64,000 nt of DNA from Membranipora membranacea. Taxonomy: Eukaryota > Bryozoa > Gymnolaemata > Cheilostomatida > Membraniporidae. The notes beneath the pieces were generated by a model. That model saw only the letters and a program-made list of their open reading frames with translations, searched no databases and was not told the origin of the DNA. Positions 25,266-35,309 of the stretch are shown here, one piece after another; the first letter of the stretch is position 1, and each line of letters begins with the position of its first letter. Where the stretch lies: the NCBI GenBank assembly GCA_914767715.1, contig OU612066.1, forward strand, positions 4,657,001 to 4,721,000, written 5' to 3'. Both the position numbers and the translations under genes were made by a program.

Positions 25266-26410
25266 TTTATAGTATAGTTTGATAACATGAGACCGGATGT
25301 ACTGGCAGCTATTATGGACCAGCAGGGCTATGACCAAACAATCATAACTATGTGTATCGATTATCTCACCAACTCCAAACAGCGTGTGATACACAAACCA
25401 TCAAGATCAGTGTCTAGCGAAAGATCATGCAGCGTGGGGGTACCCCAAGAAACGATATGCGGCCCAGTTCTGTGGAACATATTCATCAAATCCCTGGAAT
25501 CTTCCGAGAACATACTGAAGTACGCTGATGATCTAACAATCTATGCCACCATCCCTGACTCTGCTGTAATATCTGGTAGACGAGGGGAGAAAACTACCGA
25601 TAACGCGATAATCGCCGCCGAAGCTGAGGCAACTGCAAAGTGGTGTGAGGAACATGGTATGACGCTAAATACATCTAAGACAAAACACATGCTCATATCC
25701 CTGCGTGACAACATCATTCTCGAACAGCCTGTCATCATCTGTCATGGTGCTGAGATTGAGCGTGTGCCCAATTTTAAGTTACTTGGTGTCACACTGGATG
25801 AACATCTGAACTTCCATGGACACATATCCTCGATTGTAGAGAGAAGCCACACCAAATGCTACGCACTGCTTCTGCTGAAACGCTTCGGCGTCAACACCAT
25901 AGGACTCTGCAAATACTATGCTAGCATCGTCAGATCGCTTCTGACCTATGCATGTCCGGCTTGGTTACCGTCAGCCACCCAGTATGACATAGACAGTCTA
26001 GAACGTATTCAGAAACGATGTCTAAAAACCATCTATCCTTATCTAGAACACTACTCAGACAGACTAGCAGCAAGTGGTTTACCTACACTAGAGCAGTACA
26101 TGAGTGATCTGAGTAGCGCATACAGCAGCAAGGTGATAGCTTATCCCAACCACCGGTTAGCTGACCTGATTCCACCGAGGCAATCAACTGTACGCAGACA
26201 CTCAAGCAGACTACCAGATGTACTGATAAAATGATTCAAAACAGAATCCCTCTATAACACTGTGTTTTATAAATATGGAGTGTAAATTGAAATGACTGGA
26301 ACCACTGGAATCATCACACTAATGTAAAACATGTTCTGATACCAATGTTTTTTTTTCAAACAAACATTTTTGAACGGTTTAACAAAGTTAATATCAATCA
26401 ATCAATTGAT
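25266..26410 (+). mobile_element. 5'-truncated LINE fragment with an open reverse transcriptase frame
   Basis: A 315-codon frame (25287-26234) starts inside the palm domain. It has SVGVPQETICGPVLWNIF (the usual GVPQG loop, with E for G), the catalytic YADDLTIYA, the thumb motif FKLLGVTLDEHLNF and a C-terminal CPAWLPSATQYDIDSLERIQ segment. Motif A is missing, and a short deletion seems to lie between NIFIK and the region before YADD. The 3' end is ATCAATCAATCAATT, a tandem tail as in CR1-like elements. It cannot be active, although the frame is undisturbed, suggesting a recent insertion. Confidence 0.85.
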
Positions 26411-26499
26411 TCCCGATCGCGGTGTCTGTATCACATGCATGACCTTACGACGATGAACTTTGAGAAAAGTTAATTTTCAGTCACAAAGTTGGCCAGACC

Positions 26500-28181
26500 T
26501 TTTTTTTATAGCATATCTGTTTAACCTCGTATGATTCACAATTCTTGCTTGCTTATACAATGTAGGTAGATCAGGACTTGTTATAAGCTTGTATCATGAT
26601 TTCATTTGGTGTGGATATTTCAAGTGACCAGATATCACAATTTATTCGTGGTTAGACTGAGAATCACTGGAAACGATGATAATCTTTAGACTACCAGACA
26701 AGAAAGTGCATATTTTTTAGAAATAGTGACATCGATACGTTGTCAGTTGTAGAATATTTCCAATCTATGATCATTCATCACATGTGATTCAGGGAATATT
26801 GTTGTTTCACAATGATGACACTTCCCTGGTAGGAATAAAAGCTTGTGTTGTGTACAGGCTCGGGGTATCAAAATCTGTCTCTAGCTATCTCCCAGCTTAG
26901 TCAGCAAACTTGATACTCTTTTATTGTTTTCCACTTTTGTACATGCCAACAACATCCTTAATAACCACTGCTATTTTATGGAAGCACAGAATGGCTGGGC
27001 GGTAAGAACCAAGGCCATACTAACAGGTGACCCAGGTTGTATTCAGGACAGTGGTTATGAATGTCTAGATCAAGCTTAATATACACATAGAAGCATAGTT
27101 AATTGATGGCTGATAGAGTGACTGTGTATGGAATTCAATAGCGTTTTCTACTTTTCAGTCTCATTCTTTTCACTGTTATAGTCCTCATTAGTAAAATTGA
27201 ATTGTGATGATACATAGTCAGCAGTTTACGTAATTTTGTTTGCCTACCATAAACGTCCTTTATACGACTATAGCTCTGTTATACTGTCCTGTCCAAACAA
27301 TGGTTTAAGACAAAAATTGACAACCATTCCATACACCTTTTCTTTGGTTTTCCACTTAAGATGTGCACCCTGCTGAACCGCAGCGCAACAAAATAAATGT
27401 ATTACATAGTACTAAATATTTCTCACTAGGAATGCTCACATAAATATTATAACAAAAAAGTGTATGCCAAATGAGCTTCCATGAGCATACAATTAAATGA
27501 ATATGTGGCAGCCTTTACAACAATCACCTTTCCAGTTGTGAGAAAATCAGTCAGAATTTGACCATGTGGAAAATTCATGGTAAAGCAAAACAACTTATGG
27601 AATGTTTTATTAATAGGCCCGCATTCTAAAACCTGCCTAGATTTTATGCTTCAGCTTTACCAAGATATTAAATCTAAATTTTCCACTACTCATCAATATT
27701 CATTCCATGAAACTGGTGTAACACATGTTGACATGACACCACCAAGCTGTCTACAGTGCGAACTGTTTTTTTTTTCCGTAGATCCAGTGAATACCAGTAT
27801 AAAAAGTACACATGCTGTGTCATATCAGAAACAAACAAACAAATACTGTCATAGATGTTATTGTCACGACAATCCTTTTAATTCCCACTTTGCCGCATTA
27901 CAGTTACTGCTGAAAGCTGTGCTATGTCTTAATCCCCTTTACTCATTATTGGTGCTGTAGCCTCAGCGAGATTTCCTGGGAGTGAGTGAACATTAAATGA
28001 TATGATGGTCACGGGAGCTTGAGGCCAAATTTTCCGTTGTTTTCAATTTGTGATGTACACTGTAAGATTTGATGAGGAAGAGGACTGCTTAACAGAGAAA
28101 CATGTTCTTATCGTCGATGACAAGTCACCATGTAAAAAGTGCACATTAAACTTACAGAATTATGGAATGATTATAAACAAT
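26500..28181. repeat. Tandem duplication copy A, left part
   Basis: Diverged along its whole length but collinear with about 40960-42600. Shared blocks include TAGAATATTTCCAATCTATG, ACAATGATGACACTT and TCAGAAACAAACAAAC. The match runs up to the Polinton and resumes on its far side at 39931. The 127-codon frame at 27577-27960 is not kept in copy B, so it is not taken as a gene. Confidence 0.8.
28176..28181. other. Polinton target site duplication, left (AACAAT)
   Basis: AACAAT directly precedes the terminal AGTAG and is repeated exactly at 39925-39930. Six-base duplications are characteristic of Polinton integrases. Confidence 0.95.
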
Positions 28182-28609
28182 AGTAGGATGTCTCGTGCGG
28201 GTTCTGGTCCAGTTTTTCTGCCCAGGATATTTGGGGGGTGAGAGGGGGTGAGAGTTGTGCCCCCTTGACTCCAGAATTGGGGAAGAATTAGAAGACTAAA
28301 AATCCTACTTTTTTGGACTTGAAGAAAGAAAATCTGGTGTGGATAATTAGTTTTTTTTTAAGTATTGATAAGATTGGTCTAGGCTTAAAGGATTAGTATT
28401 ACAAATAAAACACAAGTTTTCCAGTATAATAAATAAGAGGTAGGGAAAAGGCAAGCACGAACCGCACCACCTGGTCCGGCCACATTGTGCGTGGAAACAC
28501 AGCCCCTGATCCTCGATATACTCGATCAGTTTTGTTTGTTTGTGCTGAACATTTATTACACTAGGGTATTTTTTAAGTATCAATACTTAAGAAATTTGGC
28601 GTTAATAAA
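28182..28609 (+). repeat. Polinton terminal inverted repeat, left
   Basis: Pairs with 39494-39924 with scattered substitutions and small indels, ending at GGCGTTAATAAA just before the first gene. It contains the 60-bp promoter-like module and a near-palindrome AAGTATCAATACTT close to its inner end. Confidence 0.95.
28381..28440 (+). promoter_or_regulatory. 60-bp promoter-like module in the left terminal repeat
   Basis: Runs from AGGCTTAAAGGATTAGTAT to CCAGTATAATAAATAAGAGG. A near-identical copy stands directly before the capsid gene ATG (32370-32429), and the complement is in the right terminal repeat (39667-39726). Promoter function is inferred from this position. Confidence 0.6.
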
Positions 28610-28620
28610 CGGGTTGATAA

Positions 28621-30340
28621 ATGGAAGCACAAACGAACAAACTGATCGGGTATACCAAGGCTGGTATACCCATGAAAATCACGGGCACTATGCGCTTGCG
28701 CAGCCCTGTGGAAGATGTAAGAAACCTGTTTGGTGATGGAGGTGTGAGATGGAAGAGAGAGCAGGTAAGGAGGTTGGGGTTTAAGAATTATAGCCGTGTT
28801 GCTGCTTACAGACATCTTTGAAAGCTACGGAATAATGGCAATGGAAAACTATGGGCTTGATCCTTGCAACTATATTATTGCGCCATCGTTAGCCTGGGAT
28901 GCTTAACTAAAAATAACTGGGCAGGAGCTAGAATTGATTACGGATGTGGATATGTACAACTTTGTGGAGAATGGCATAAGGGGTGGTATATCTACACCAG
29001 GGGGTCTGCGGTATTCCAAGGCAAACAACCCCTACCTAAGAGATTACAACCCGGTAAACCCTCTCAGTTACCTTATGTATGTAGATATGAACAATCTATA
29101 TGGCTGGGCCATGTCTCTAAAACTGCCTACGGGTGGGTTTGAGTGGGTTAAAACGGAAGATGGATTGCTAGATCTAGATTGTGTTGATGATGGTGAGGGT
29201 TACATCGCTGAGGTAGACCTAGAATACTCGACAGATCTACACGGCACACATAATGACTATCCCCTAGCCCCCGAGAGCTGGCAACCAAAACAATGGTCAG
29301 ACTATATGCGAGAATTTGGGCCCACAGATCTTATGGGCGAACCCCGCTACGGCAAAGTAAACAAGCTGGTCCTGAACTTAAATGATAAGCATAAGTATGT
29401 GGTGCATCATCAAACCCTAACCACATACCTGCGGATGGAGATGAAGCTAAAAAAGATACACAAGGTGCTCAAGTTTGAGGAGAGTGCTTGGATGGAGCCA
29501 TACATTAGGCTCAACACAGACCTCCGGAAGAAAGCAACGACAGACTTTGAAAAGGACTTTTTCAAGCTAATGAACAACTCAGTGTTTGGAAAATCTTTGG
29601 GGAATGTTCGCAATCGAATAGATGTAAGGCTTACGGTAGAAGATATGATGAAAGAAAAGTGGGTCAAGGATTGCAGGTTTGAGTGTAGTAAAGATTTTAA
29701 TGAAGACCTGTCGGGATTCTTGATGAAGAAAACATCTGTCACTCTAAACAAGCCCATTTATGTCGGCAAAGCAATCTTAGACATTTCAAAAACCCTGATG
29801 CATGAGTATTATATAGTAACATTAAGCAAGAATATCCTGCTGCTAGAATGCTGTATACCGACACTGATGGCTTTGTTTTGTTGATCCACACCAATGACTT
29901 TTACAAGGAGATGCCCTTAGAGGAGTATGACACGAGAAATTATCCAAAAGAGCACCAATGCCACAGTGAGAAAAATAAAAAAGAACATAGGGTTGCCCAA
30001 GGATGAAGGAGGGGGCAAACCCATAGCAGAGTTTGTAACCCTTCGAACTAAGTGCTATTGTGTTAGGTTTGATGACTGGCAGATGAAAAAGTGCAAAGGT
30101 GTAAAGAAGTGTGTTGTTGCCGATATGAGGTTTGAAGATTACAAACGCTGCCTTGGTACTGGAAAGTCAGCCCCTGGCGCGCGAATGAATAATATCGACT
30201 CTAGACTTCACGAACTAAGGATGCGCAGCCTTGTTATAAAGACCCTATCTGCCTTCGATGATAAGCGATTTTATACAGATGCAGTGAACAGCTATGCCCA
30301 AGGTCACTATAGAATAAATTATTTACTGTGTGAAGTGTAA
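28621..30340 (+). pseudogene. polB: Polinton DNA polymerase B, N-terminally deleted and frameshifted
   Basis: Family B polymerase of the protein-primed type, which would replicate the element. A 58-codon start region (28621 to about 28795) of unknown identity, possibly the original N-terminus, runs into sequence (frame from 28796) that belongs just upstream of palm motif A. The whole 3'-5' exonuclease part is missing. A TAA at 28904 interrupts the frame. Then come motif A (YVDMNNLYGWAMS, about 29080), motif B (KLMNNSVFGKS, about 29565) and, after a frameshift near 29825, motif C (YTDTD, 29854-29868). A second frameshift near 29980 leads to the C-terminal region ending at 30340. Dead gene, certain family. 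Confidence 0.93.
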
Positions 30341-31387
30341 ACAAAAGACGGGGACGCGTGACGCTGGAACCGCAACATCGGTTAACGGAAGAAAGATGCG
30401 TGTAGGGGAATGCATTGGGTGTGGCTGTAGGAAGGTACAGTTCATGGGTGGAGCTGTGAAAAAGCCTGTGTGGACTGATGAGCTCACGGAAGAGCTGCAC
30501 AAACCCATCAGGCATAAGTTTGAGAAGAGGCGGGTATATTCACCTGACATAGATATGATATGGGCCGCAGATCTGGTGGATATTAGTAGCCATGCCAAAG
30601 AAAATAATGGTGTAAAGTACCTGCTGGCGGTGATTGATGTGTTTTCTAAATACGGTTGGCTGGTGCCCCTGAAAATCAAGACTGGAAAAGAGGTGGCTGA
30701 GGCCTTTGAAAAGATACTTAAACAACGAAAACTCCCGAGAGGGCTACGTGTGTGGGTTGATAAGGGGAAAGAATTTTACAGCAAGTGGGTAAAAGACCTG
30801 ATACAAATATATTCAACTGAAACTGAGGAAAAATCTAGTGTGGTGGAGAGATGGAACCGAAACATGAAAGAAAAGATGTACAAGTACTTTACAGCGAATA
30901 ACACGCAAAAATACCTTGACGTGCTTGATAAGATGGTGGATAATTACAACCGCGCAGTCCATTCATCCACTGGGATGAGGCCTGTGGATGCCAGCAACCC
31001 TGAAAACTCTGACGCGGTGAGGGCTAAACTATATCCGCCACTAAAGCCCCCACCTAAGCCAAAGTTTGAAAAGGGGGAACTTGTGCGTACAAGTAAAAAA
31101 AAGAAGTTAACCTTTGAAAAGGGCTACACAGCCAGGTGGACTGAAGAGGTCTTTAGAGTCACAGCCATGAGATACACTAACCCAACAACCTACAAAATCG
31201 CTGGATTGGATGGAGATGAGATTGAAAGTACATTTTACGAGCCCGAGCTACAAAATTCCAAGCAAGAAGTGTTTAGGATAGAAAAAATAATCCGTAAACG
31301 TGGTAAAAAGTCTCTTGTCAAATGGATGGGTATCCGGAGAGCTTCAACTCATGGGTGGACGCTGATGCAATAATGGGCATACAATAA
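30318..31387 (+). pseudogene. int: Polinton integrase (zinc ribbon, DDE core, chromo-like tail)
   Basis: Retroviral-type integrase that would insert the element and make its 6-bp duplication. N-terminal zinc ribbon: CVKC and CIGC pairs in a KCKQKT..CIGCGCRK context. The catalytic core has Asp in WAADLVDI, Asp in VWVDKGKEF and Glu in SVVERWNR, followed by a basic linker and a chromo-like C-terminus (EVFRIEKIIRKRGKKSLVKW). The frame starts upstream of the first usable codon, overlapping the polymerase end; no ATG is obvious. A one-base shift near 31330 moves the last 18 or so codons into another frame that stops at 31387. Only 28 residues separate the second Asp from the Glu, where about 35 is usual. 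Confidence 0.93.
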
Positions 31388-31605
31388 ATGGGGAATGAAA
31401 CAATAGGTGCGAGCACAGGTGGAGGCAGTGTGTTGGGTGTAAATTCCCCATTAGCAATCGATGGGGTAAACTTGGTAATGGTGCTCGGTATGTGGATTCT
31501 AAAGATTATGAAGGGCTAAGATCCAACGAGAGCAAAGTTACCAACCTTGAGAGGAAGATAAGTCGATGGAGGGCCAGGACGGATTTACGCGTAACAGAGC
31601 TTTAA
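31388..31605 (+). pseudogene. Small Polinton protein of unknown function (frameshifted)
   Basis: An ATG immediately follows the integrase stop. The first part has a Gly/Ser-rich GASTGGGSVLGVNSPLAIDG stretch. After a shift near 31480 the frame continues with a charged, probably helical tail (NESKVTNLERKISRWRARTD) to a TAA at 31603. About 72 residues if undisturbed. I do not recognise the family. Confidence 0.5.
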
Positions 31606-31626
31606 AGGTTACCTGTATTAAACAAA

Positions 31627-32360
31627 ATGGATGACGATAAGCTTAAAAGGTTTTTAGCAAGAATGAAAGAAGATATTAAAAAGAAGTCAGTCTGGCTAAG
31701 CGATTACGATGATGCGTTTGAAATATTTTGGGAAGTGAGGGATAAACCATTTTTCATAGAGATGTATAACTCCAGCCCAACCCCTGAGAGCTCTAGAGTT
31801 TGGTTGCACAAAGGCTATCCAGTCAGACACCCAGAGCGCCGAGCCACTCTGGTTGATCTTAAACCACTGCTGACACAGATTGGCTTTGCCCAGCATAGCC
31901 ACCAGTCAAAAATTTAAATAGAGAGTTGTGGCATCAAAACATCTAGCCAGTAGCTTTAAATGGAGTTATATGAGCTCTCAAAATGTAAGGAGTATCTTTT
32001 TCCCAAGCCATCCGCCATTAGTGATGACATATGTTGAGGTTGACCAATCAGGTGCCTTACAAACCTAGCTGAGATCCAACCCTAATAAAAATGTTGGATC
32101 TCAGCTAGATTTTAAAGGCACCTGATTGGTCAACCTCAACATATGTCATCACTAATGGTGGATGGCTGGGGAAGAAGATACTCCTTACATTTTGAGAGCT
32201 CATATAACTCCATTCAAAGCTACTGGCTAGATGTTTTGATGCCACAACTCTCTATTTAAATTTTAGACTGGTGGATATGCTGGGCAAAGCCCAGCTGTGA
32301 CAGCAGTGGCTTAAGAAAAAGGCAAAACAACTGGAGATTAAAGGTAGGACCTATATATAA
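31627..32360 (+). pseudogene. Small Polinton gene split by a MITE
   Basis: The gene starts MDDDKLKRFLARMKEDIKKK and is open for 77 codons until the TTAA at 31859. There a 448-bp MITE has entered. Beyond the second TTAA (32311) the frame resumes with a Lys-rich tail and stops at 32360. Without the insertion, and counting one TTAA, the frame is continuous. Function unknown; the product would be about 93 residues, acidic then basic. Confidence 0.6.
31863..32310. mobile_element. TTAA-flanked palindromic MITE inside the Polinton
   Basis: Near-perfect inverted repeat, arms of about 210 bp around a short centre, beginning ACCACTGCTGACACAG and ending with the near complement. It is flanked by TTAA (31859-31862 and 32311-32314). 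Its terminus matches that of the MITE at 45985-46347 (ACCACTGCTGCCACA), so they are one family. It inserted into a Polinton gene and is younger than the Polinton. Confidence 0.9.
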
Positions 32361-32369
32361 TCATGAGAA

Positions 32370-32429
32370 AGGCTTAAAGGATTAGTATAATAAATAATAC
32401 ACAAGTTTTTTAGTATAATAAATAAGATG
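32370..32429 (+). promoter_or_regulatory. Promoter-like module before the capsid gene
   Basis: A near copy of the terminal-repeat module (28381-28440), with TATAATAAATAA twice (about 32385 and 32413). The second leads straight into the ATG at 32427. Inferred to be the capsid gene promoter. Confidence 0.6.
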
Positions 32430-33131
32430 GCAACAAATATCACCCCAGAATTTTTGCGATCGGATGAGGAACCCATGGTGGACACTTCCGTGGACTCTCT
32501 AGTGTTTTATGAAATTGAGCTGGCCAACCCTGACACGGAAGATAATCCTAGATTTACAATTGATTACACCGATCAGTGGGTTTTCCCTAAAGAAGCGTAT
32601 CTACAAATGACGGGTGAGATTGTTAAGGCAGTTCATATGCCGCTGCTGATAATGTGGCATTTGTCAACAATGGACCTCTCTATCTATTTGATTGGGCAAT
32701 CTATAAGATTGACAACCAAGCCGTGGAAATAGTGGAAAAGCCAGGAGAGGCATCACTGGTAACATCTCTGGTAGACTACACGGATGACGATGTAAACTCT
32801 ATGGGTGAACAACTCATGATAGCAAAAGATACAAAAGATAATGATACAGCAAATACCAACACCTTATCGCGATTTGCTGAACTACAGGGGTATTGACAGT
32901 AAGTGTGATCCTGGCATGCTTATTACAAAGTCTGACTTTTTGTCAAGATATCCAGTATACCACTTTGACCTTGAAAGAATGCCAGAGGCTGTAAATGACA
33001 GCGCAACTACTCTTCAGCTTAGGGCTAGGCTGAGTGCGGGGGGCAATTATAGAGTGCATGTTACCATGCTTTCGGATCGAGATTTGACATTTACCGGTGA
33101 TGGTAAGAAAATGAATGTAAATCTTTGTTAA
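32427..33131 (+). pseudogene. Major capsid-like protein, internally deleted
   Basis: Resembles the jelly-roll capsid protein carried by many invertebrate Polintons; the fold is known from the family, not visible here. The N-terminal part (MATNITPEFLRSDEEP start, then YTDQWVFPKEAYLQMTGEIV) shifts frame near 32635 into FVNNGPLYLFDWAIYKIDNQ. A third frame (from about 32865) gives the characteristic C-terminus with YPVYHFDLER and SDRDLTFTGDGKKMN before TAA at 33129. About 230 codons remain, where several hundred are normal, so the middle has been lost. The start is fixed by the promoter-like module touching the ATG. Confidence 0.75.
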
Positions 33132-33192
33132 AAAGTTTAATATTAAGTTAGTTTTTATGGCTGAAAAACCATAAAAGCATATAATAAATAGG

Positions 33193-33824
33193 ATGTATAC
33201 GAAAAGAAATATTGGTTTGACGGGTTGCCAAGTAAAAAAGCTGGCATCAGCCGTTGATAATGGTACGCCTGTATCATTCACAAAGTACTCCGTAGTGGGT
33301 AATGTACCTGTATATCTTACAAAAGGACAGTTGGAAGGGCTTACAGTGGGTAAGCCACTAAAGTTCAGTACAAAAAAGCAGCTTATGCATATGAAAACCC
33401 AAGGTGGATTTTTGGGGGCTCTGTTTAAACTAATTGGACCAGCCATGAAACTTATAGCACCTGTTACAAAAACCCTGGGACCTGCAGTAGCGGCGGGAGC
33501 GCTATCGGGTGCGGCCAGTTACGGTGCCAAAAAACTGATGGAAAGGCTGCTGGTGATGATAAGAGGAGGGGCAAAGGGCTTGAGCTTAAACCCTACAGGG
33601 GTGGTAACGCAACATTAGAGCTAACACCTAATGAGATTAATGGTTTGATTTCATCTACCAAGTCCAAGAAGACTGGTGGATTTTCGTCTCTGTTGGCTTC
33701 TCTAGCAGCCTCTCTACTACCAATTCTTTTGGGTAGTGGTTTGTCAAAGTCTGGATTAACCCGCCAAGGATGTTATCTTATCAGTAGCATCGCAGAAAGG
33801 GAAAAATGGCCCAACAGCGTCTAG
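33193..33824 (+). pseudogene. Minor capsid-like hydrophobic protein (frameshifted)
   Basis: The start follows the motif CATATAATAAATAGG. The N-terminal half has NIGLTGCQVKKLASAV and repeated Lys/Thr-rich strands. Next comes a hydrophobic, Gly/Ala-rich segment (GGFLGALFKLIGPAMKLIAP). After a shift near 33575 a second copy of the same plan follows: LTPNEINGLISSTKSKKTGG and then SLLASLAASLLPILLG. Such Polinton proteins are thought to be membrane-active minor capsid components, like adenovirus pVI in role; that is family inference. The frame ends at 33824. Confidence 0.55.
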
Positions 33825-33934
33825 ATCAAATGGCCCAAAAGTATGGCAGCGGGCTGCTGGGAAAGTTGTTTGGCCTTCCTTGAAACAAGGTGCCAGTGCT
33901 GGGGGATATACCCCTACTAAACGTTCTGTTTTAA
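33806..33934 (+). pseudogene. Short hydrophobic protein between minor capsid gene and protease
   Basis: Overlaps the preceding gene's end. It reads MAQQRLDQMAQKYGSGLLGK, then LFGLP, an in-frame TGA at about 33881, and a hydrophobic tail VPVLGDIPLLNVLF to TAA at 33934. A single base change would account for the stop. Could be the C-terminal part of the minor capsid protein instead of a separate gene. Confidence 0.4.
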
Positions 33935-34300
33935 AGCCATTATCTTATTACGACATTATATTTCACGGTTCCAAGTTCCCCGGTTTCATGGGTTGTTTTA
34001 TGCGCGATACATTACCGAATAACTTAACCCGAGGCTGTGGCGTGTTGAATTCAGATGGCTCAACCGGTCCAGGAACTCATTGGATGGCTTGGCACAAAAC
34101 TGTTTATTTTGATAGTTATGGCTTACCACCCCCGGAAGAATTTTTAGACCGAGTTGGAAATCAGGAAATAGATTATAACTGTTTGGATATTCAAAATAGC
34201 TAATCCACCTTTTTGCAGGCATTTGTGTTTGGGATTTTTGGAAGCCATGAGCTCTGGTAAAGATCCAGAAGAATTTTCACTCAGCATATTTCGAGTATAA
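33925..34300 (+). pseudogene. Adenain-like cysteine protease (PRO)
   Basis: The maturation protease of Polintons, of the adenovirus/Ulp1 fold. Visible: FMRDTLPNN, the catalytic His in GPGTHWMAWH, the following acidic position in VYFDSYGLPPPEE, and DYNCLDIQN. A frame break at about 34200 puts the rest (the catalytic Cys region CRHLC and the EAMSSGKDPEEF tail) in a second frame that stops at 34300. The original start codon near 33932 appears lost. The stop codon lies inside the TATAATAAAATG motif that starts the next gene. Confidence 0.88.
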
Positions 34301-34304
34301 TAAA

Positions 34305-35306
34305 ATGCCTATAAATTATTTAAACGAAGATCCAGACTCTGGCCCAGATATCAATGAGGTACTGGAAGAGGTTGAATATCAACTCACTGGTAACAAGGTA
34401 TCCAGGCTCTCAGACCCCTCAGGCGGTAAAGTCTTGGTTTCCACTGTCGGTGGTGATATGGAAGAGTGTGAACTTACTACAAGCACTGTTAATAATAAAA
34501 TACCCAGGATACCTAACCCGGCTGCTGGTAAACTCATCACTTCCACCAGTGATTGAAAGTACAGGAGTCAGAAATGACCGTAGCTGACATCAACAAAAAA
34601 TGGATAGAATACCAAATCCACAAAACACAAGTTCCTTACACTCGAGGGATGGTTTTATAATGGTTAGTGATGGAGTTGGTGGCATAAAAGATGGCCAAAC
34701 GAGTCAAAGTGGACTTATAACGAGATAAAATGTTATATAGCTGATATCAACTCTGCAGTTGGTGACAAGCTGGTACTTCCTACCAGTGATGGTGAAGTAA
34801 AAGAGTCACCACTTACGGTAAATGGCATTAATAATGAAATCCCTAAAATACCAGATCCAGCAGATGGTAAAGTCTTGGTGTCCACCGTCAGTGGCGATAT
34901 GGAAGAGTCTGAACTTACTGTAGATAGTATAAAAAATAATATTACCCTATTTAAGGATCAGGCTGAAAAAAGGGCTTATGCAGCTGGTGAGGTTGGTAAA
35001 TATGTCTTGGTTATGGACCGCAGAGTTAGCTTTATGACAACCTTTACAGGAGTGGTATGCCAAGCTAAAGCCTGGAATAGCTAACAAAAATAAGAAGTTG
35101 TCAATTGTCTATACAGCGGATGGTGTAGACTATACAACAGTGCAAGAGTACAATATATCTGCTAGCAAAAACCACCAGGTATTTAGTACCAATTTTACCT
35201 TGAGCCCCAATATGCTATGGAATTTCAGATAGAAGTTGATGGGGTTACCAATCCTGGTGATTAAATTGAACATCTTCATATAGAATGGTACTATAATGAA
35301 GGTTAA
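34305..35306 (+). pseudogene. Fibre-like protein, copy 1 (repeat-bearing, frameshifted)
   Basis: Starts MPINYLNEDPDSGPDINEVL, directly after TATAATAAA. About four to five repeats of about 33 residues follow, on the pattern IP(N/D)P..GK.(L/V)(V/I)ST..GD.EE.(E)LT...(I/V)NN. Some are shifted out of frame by indels and stops (34556 to about 34860). A C-terminal beta-like domain has NISASKNHQVFSTNFTLSPN. Short regular repeats before a globular end recall adenovirus or phage fibres; this is inference. Copy 2 follows four bases after its stop. Confidence 0.5.
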
Positions 35307-35309
35307 TAA

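Noticed and set aside
27577-27960. 127-codon plus-strand frame as a gene
   Set aside because: It lies in the duplicated segment, and the equivalent frame in copy B is broken; no recognisable motif.
29410-29757. 115-codon minus-strand frame opposite the polymerase
   Set aside because: Antisense shadow of the polymerase motif B region.
32943-33446. 167-codon minus-strand frame opposite the capsid genes
   Set aside because: The plus strand carries recognisable Polinton proteins here; the minus frame is a shadow with no motif.
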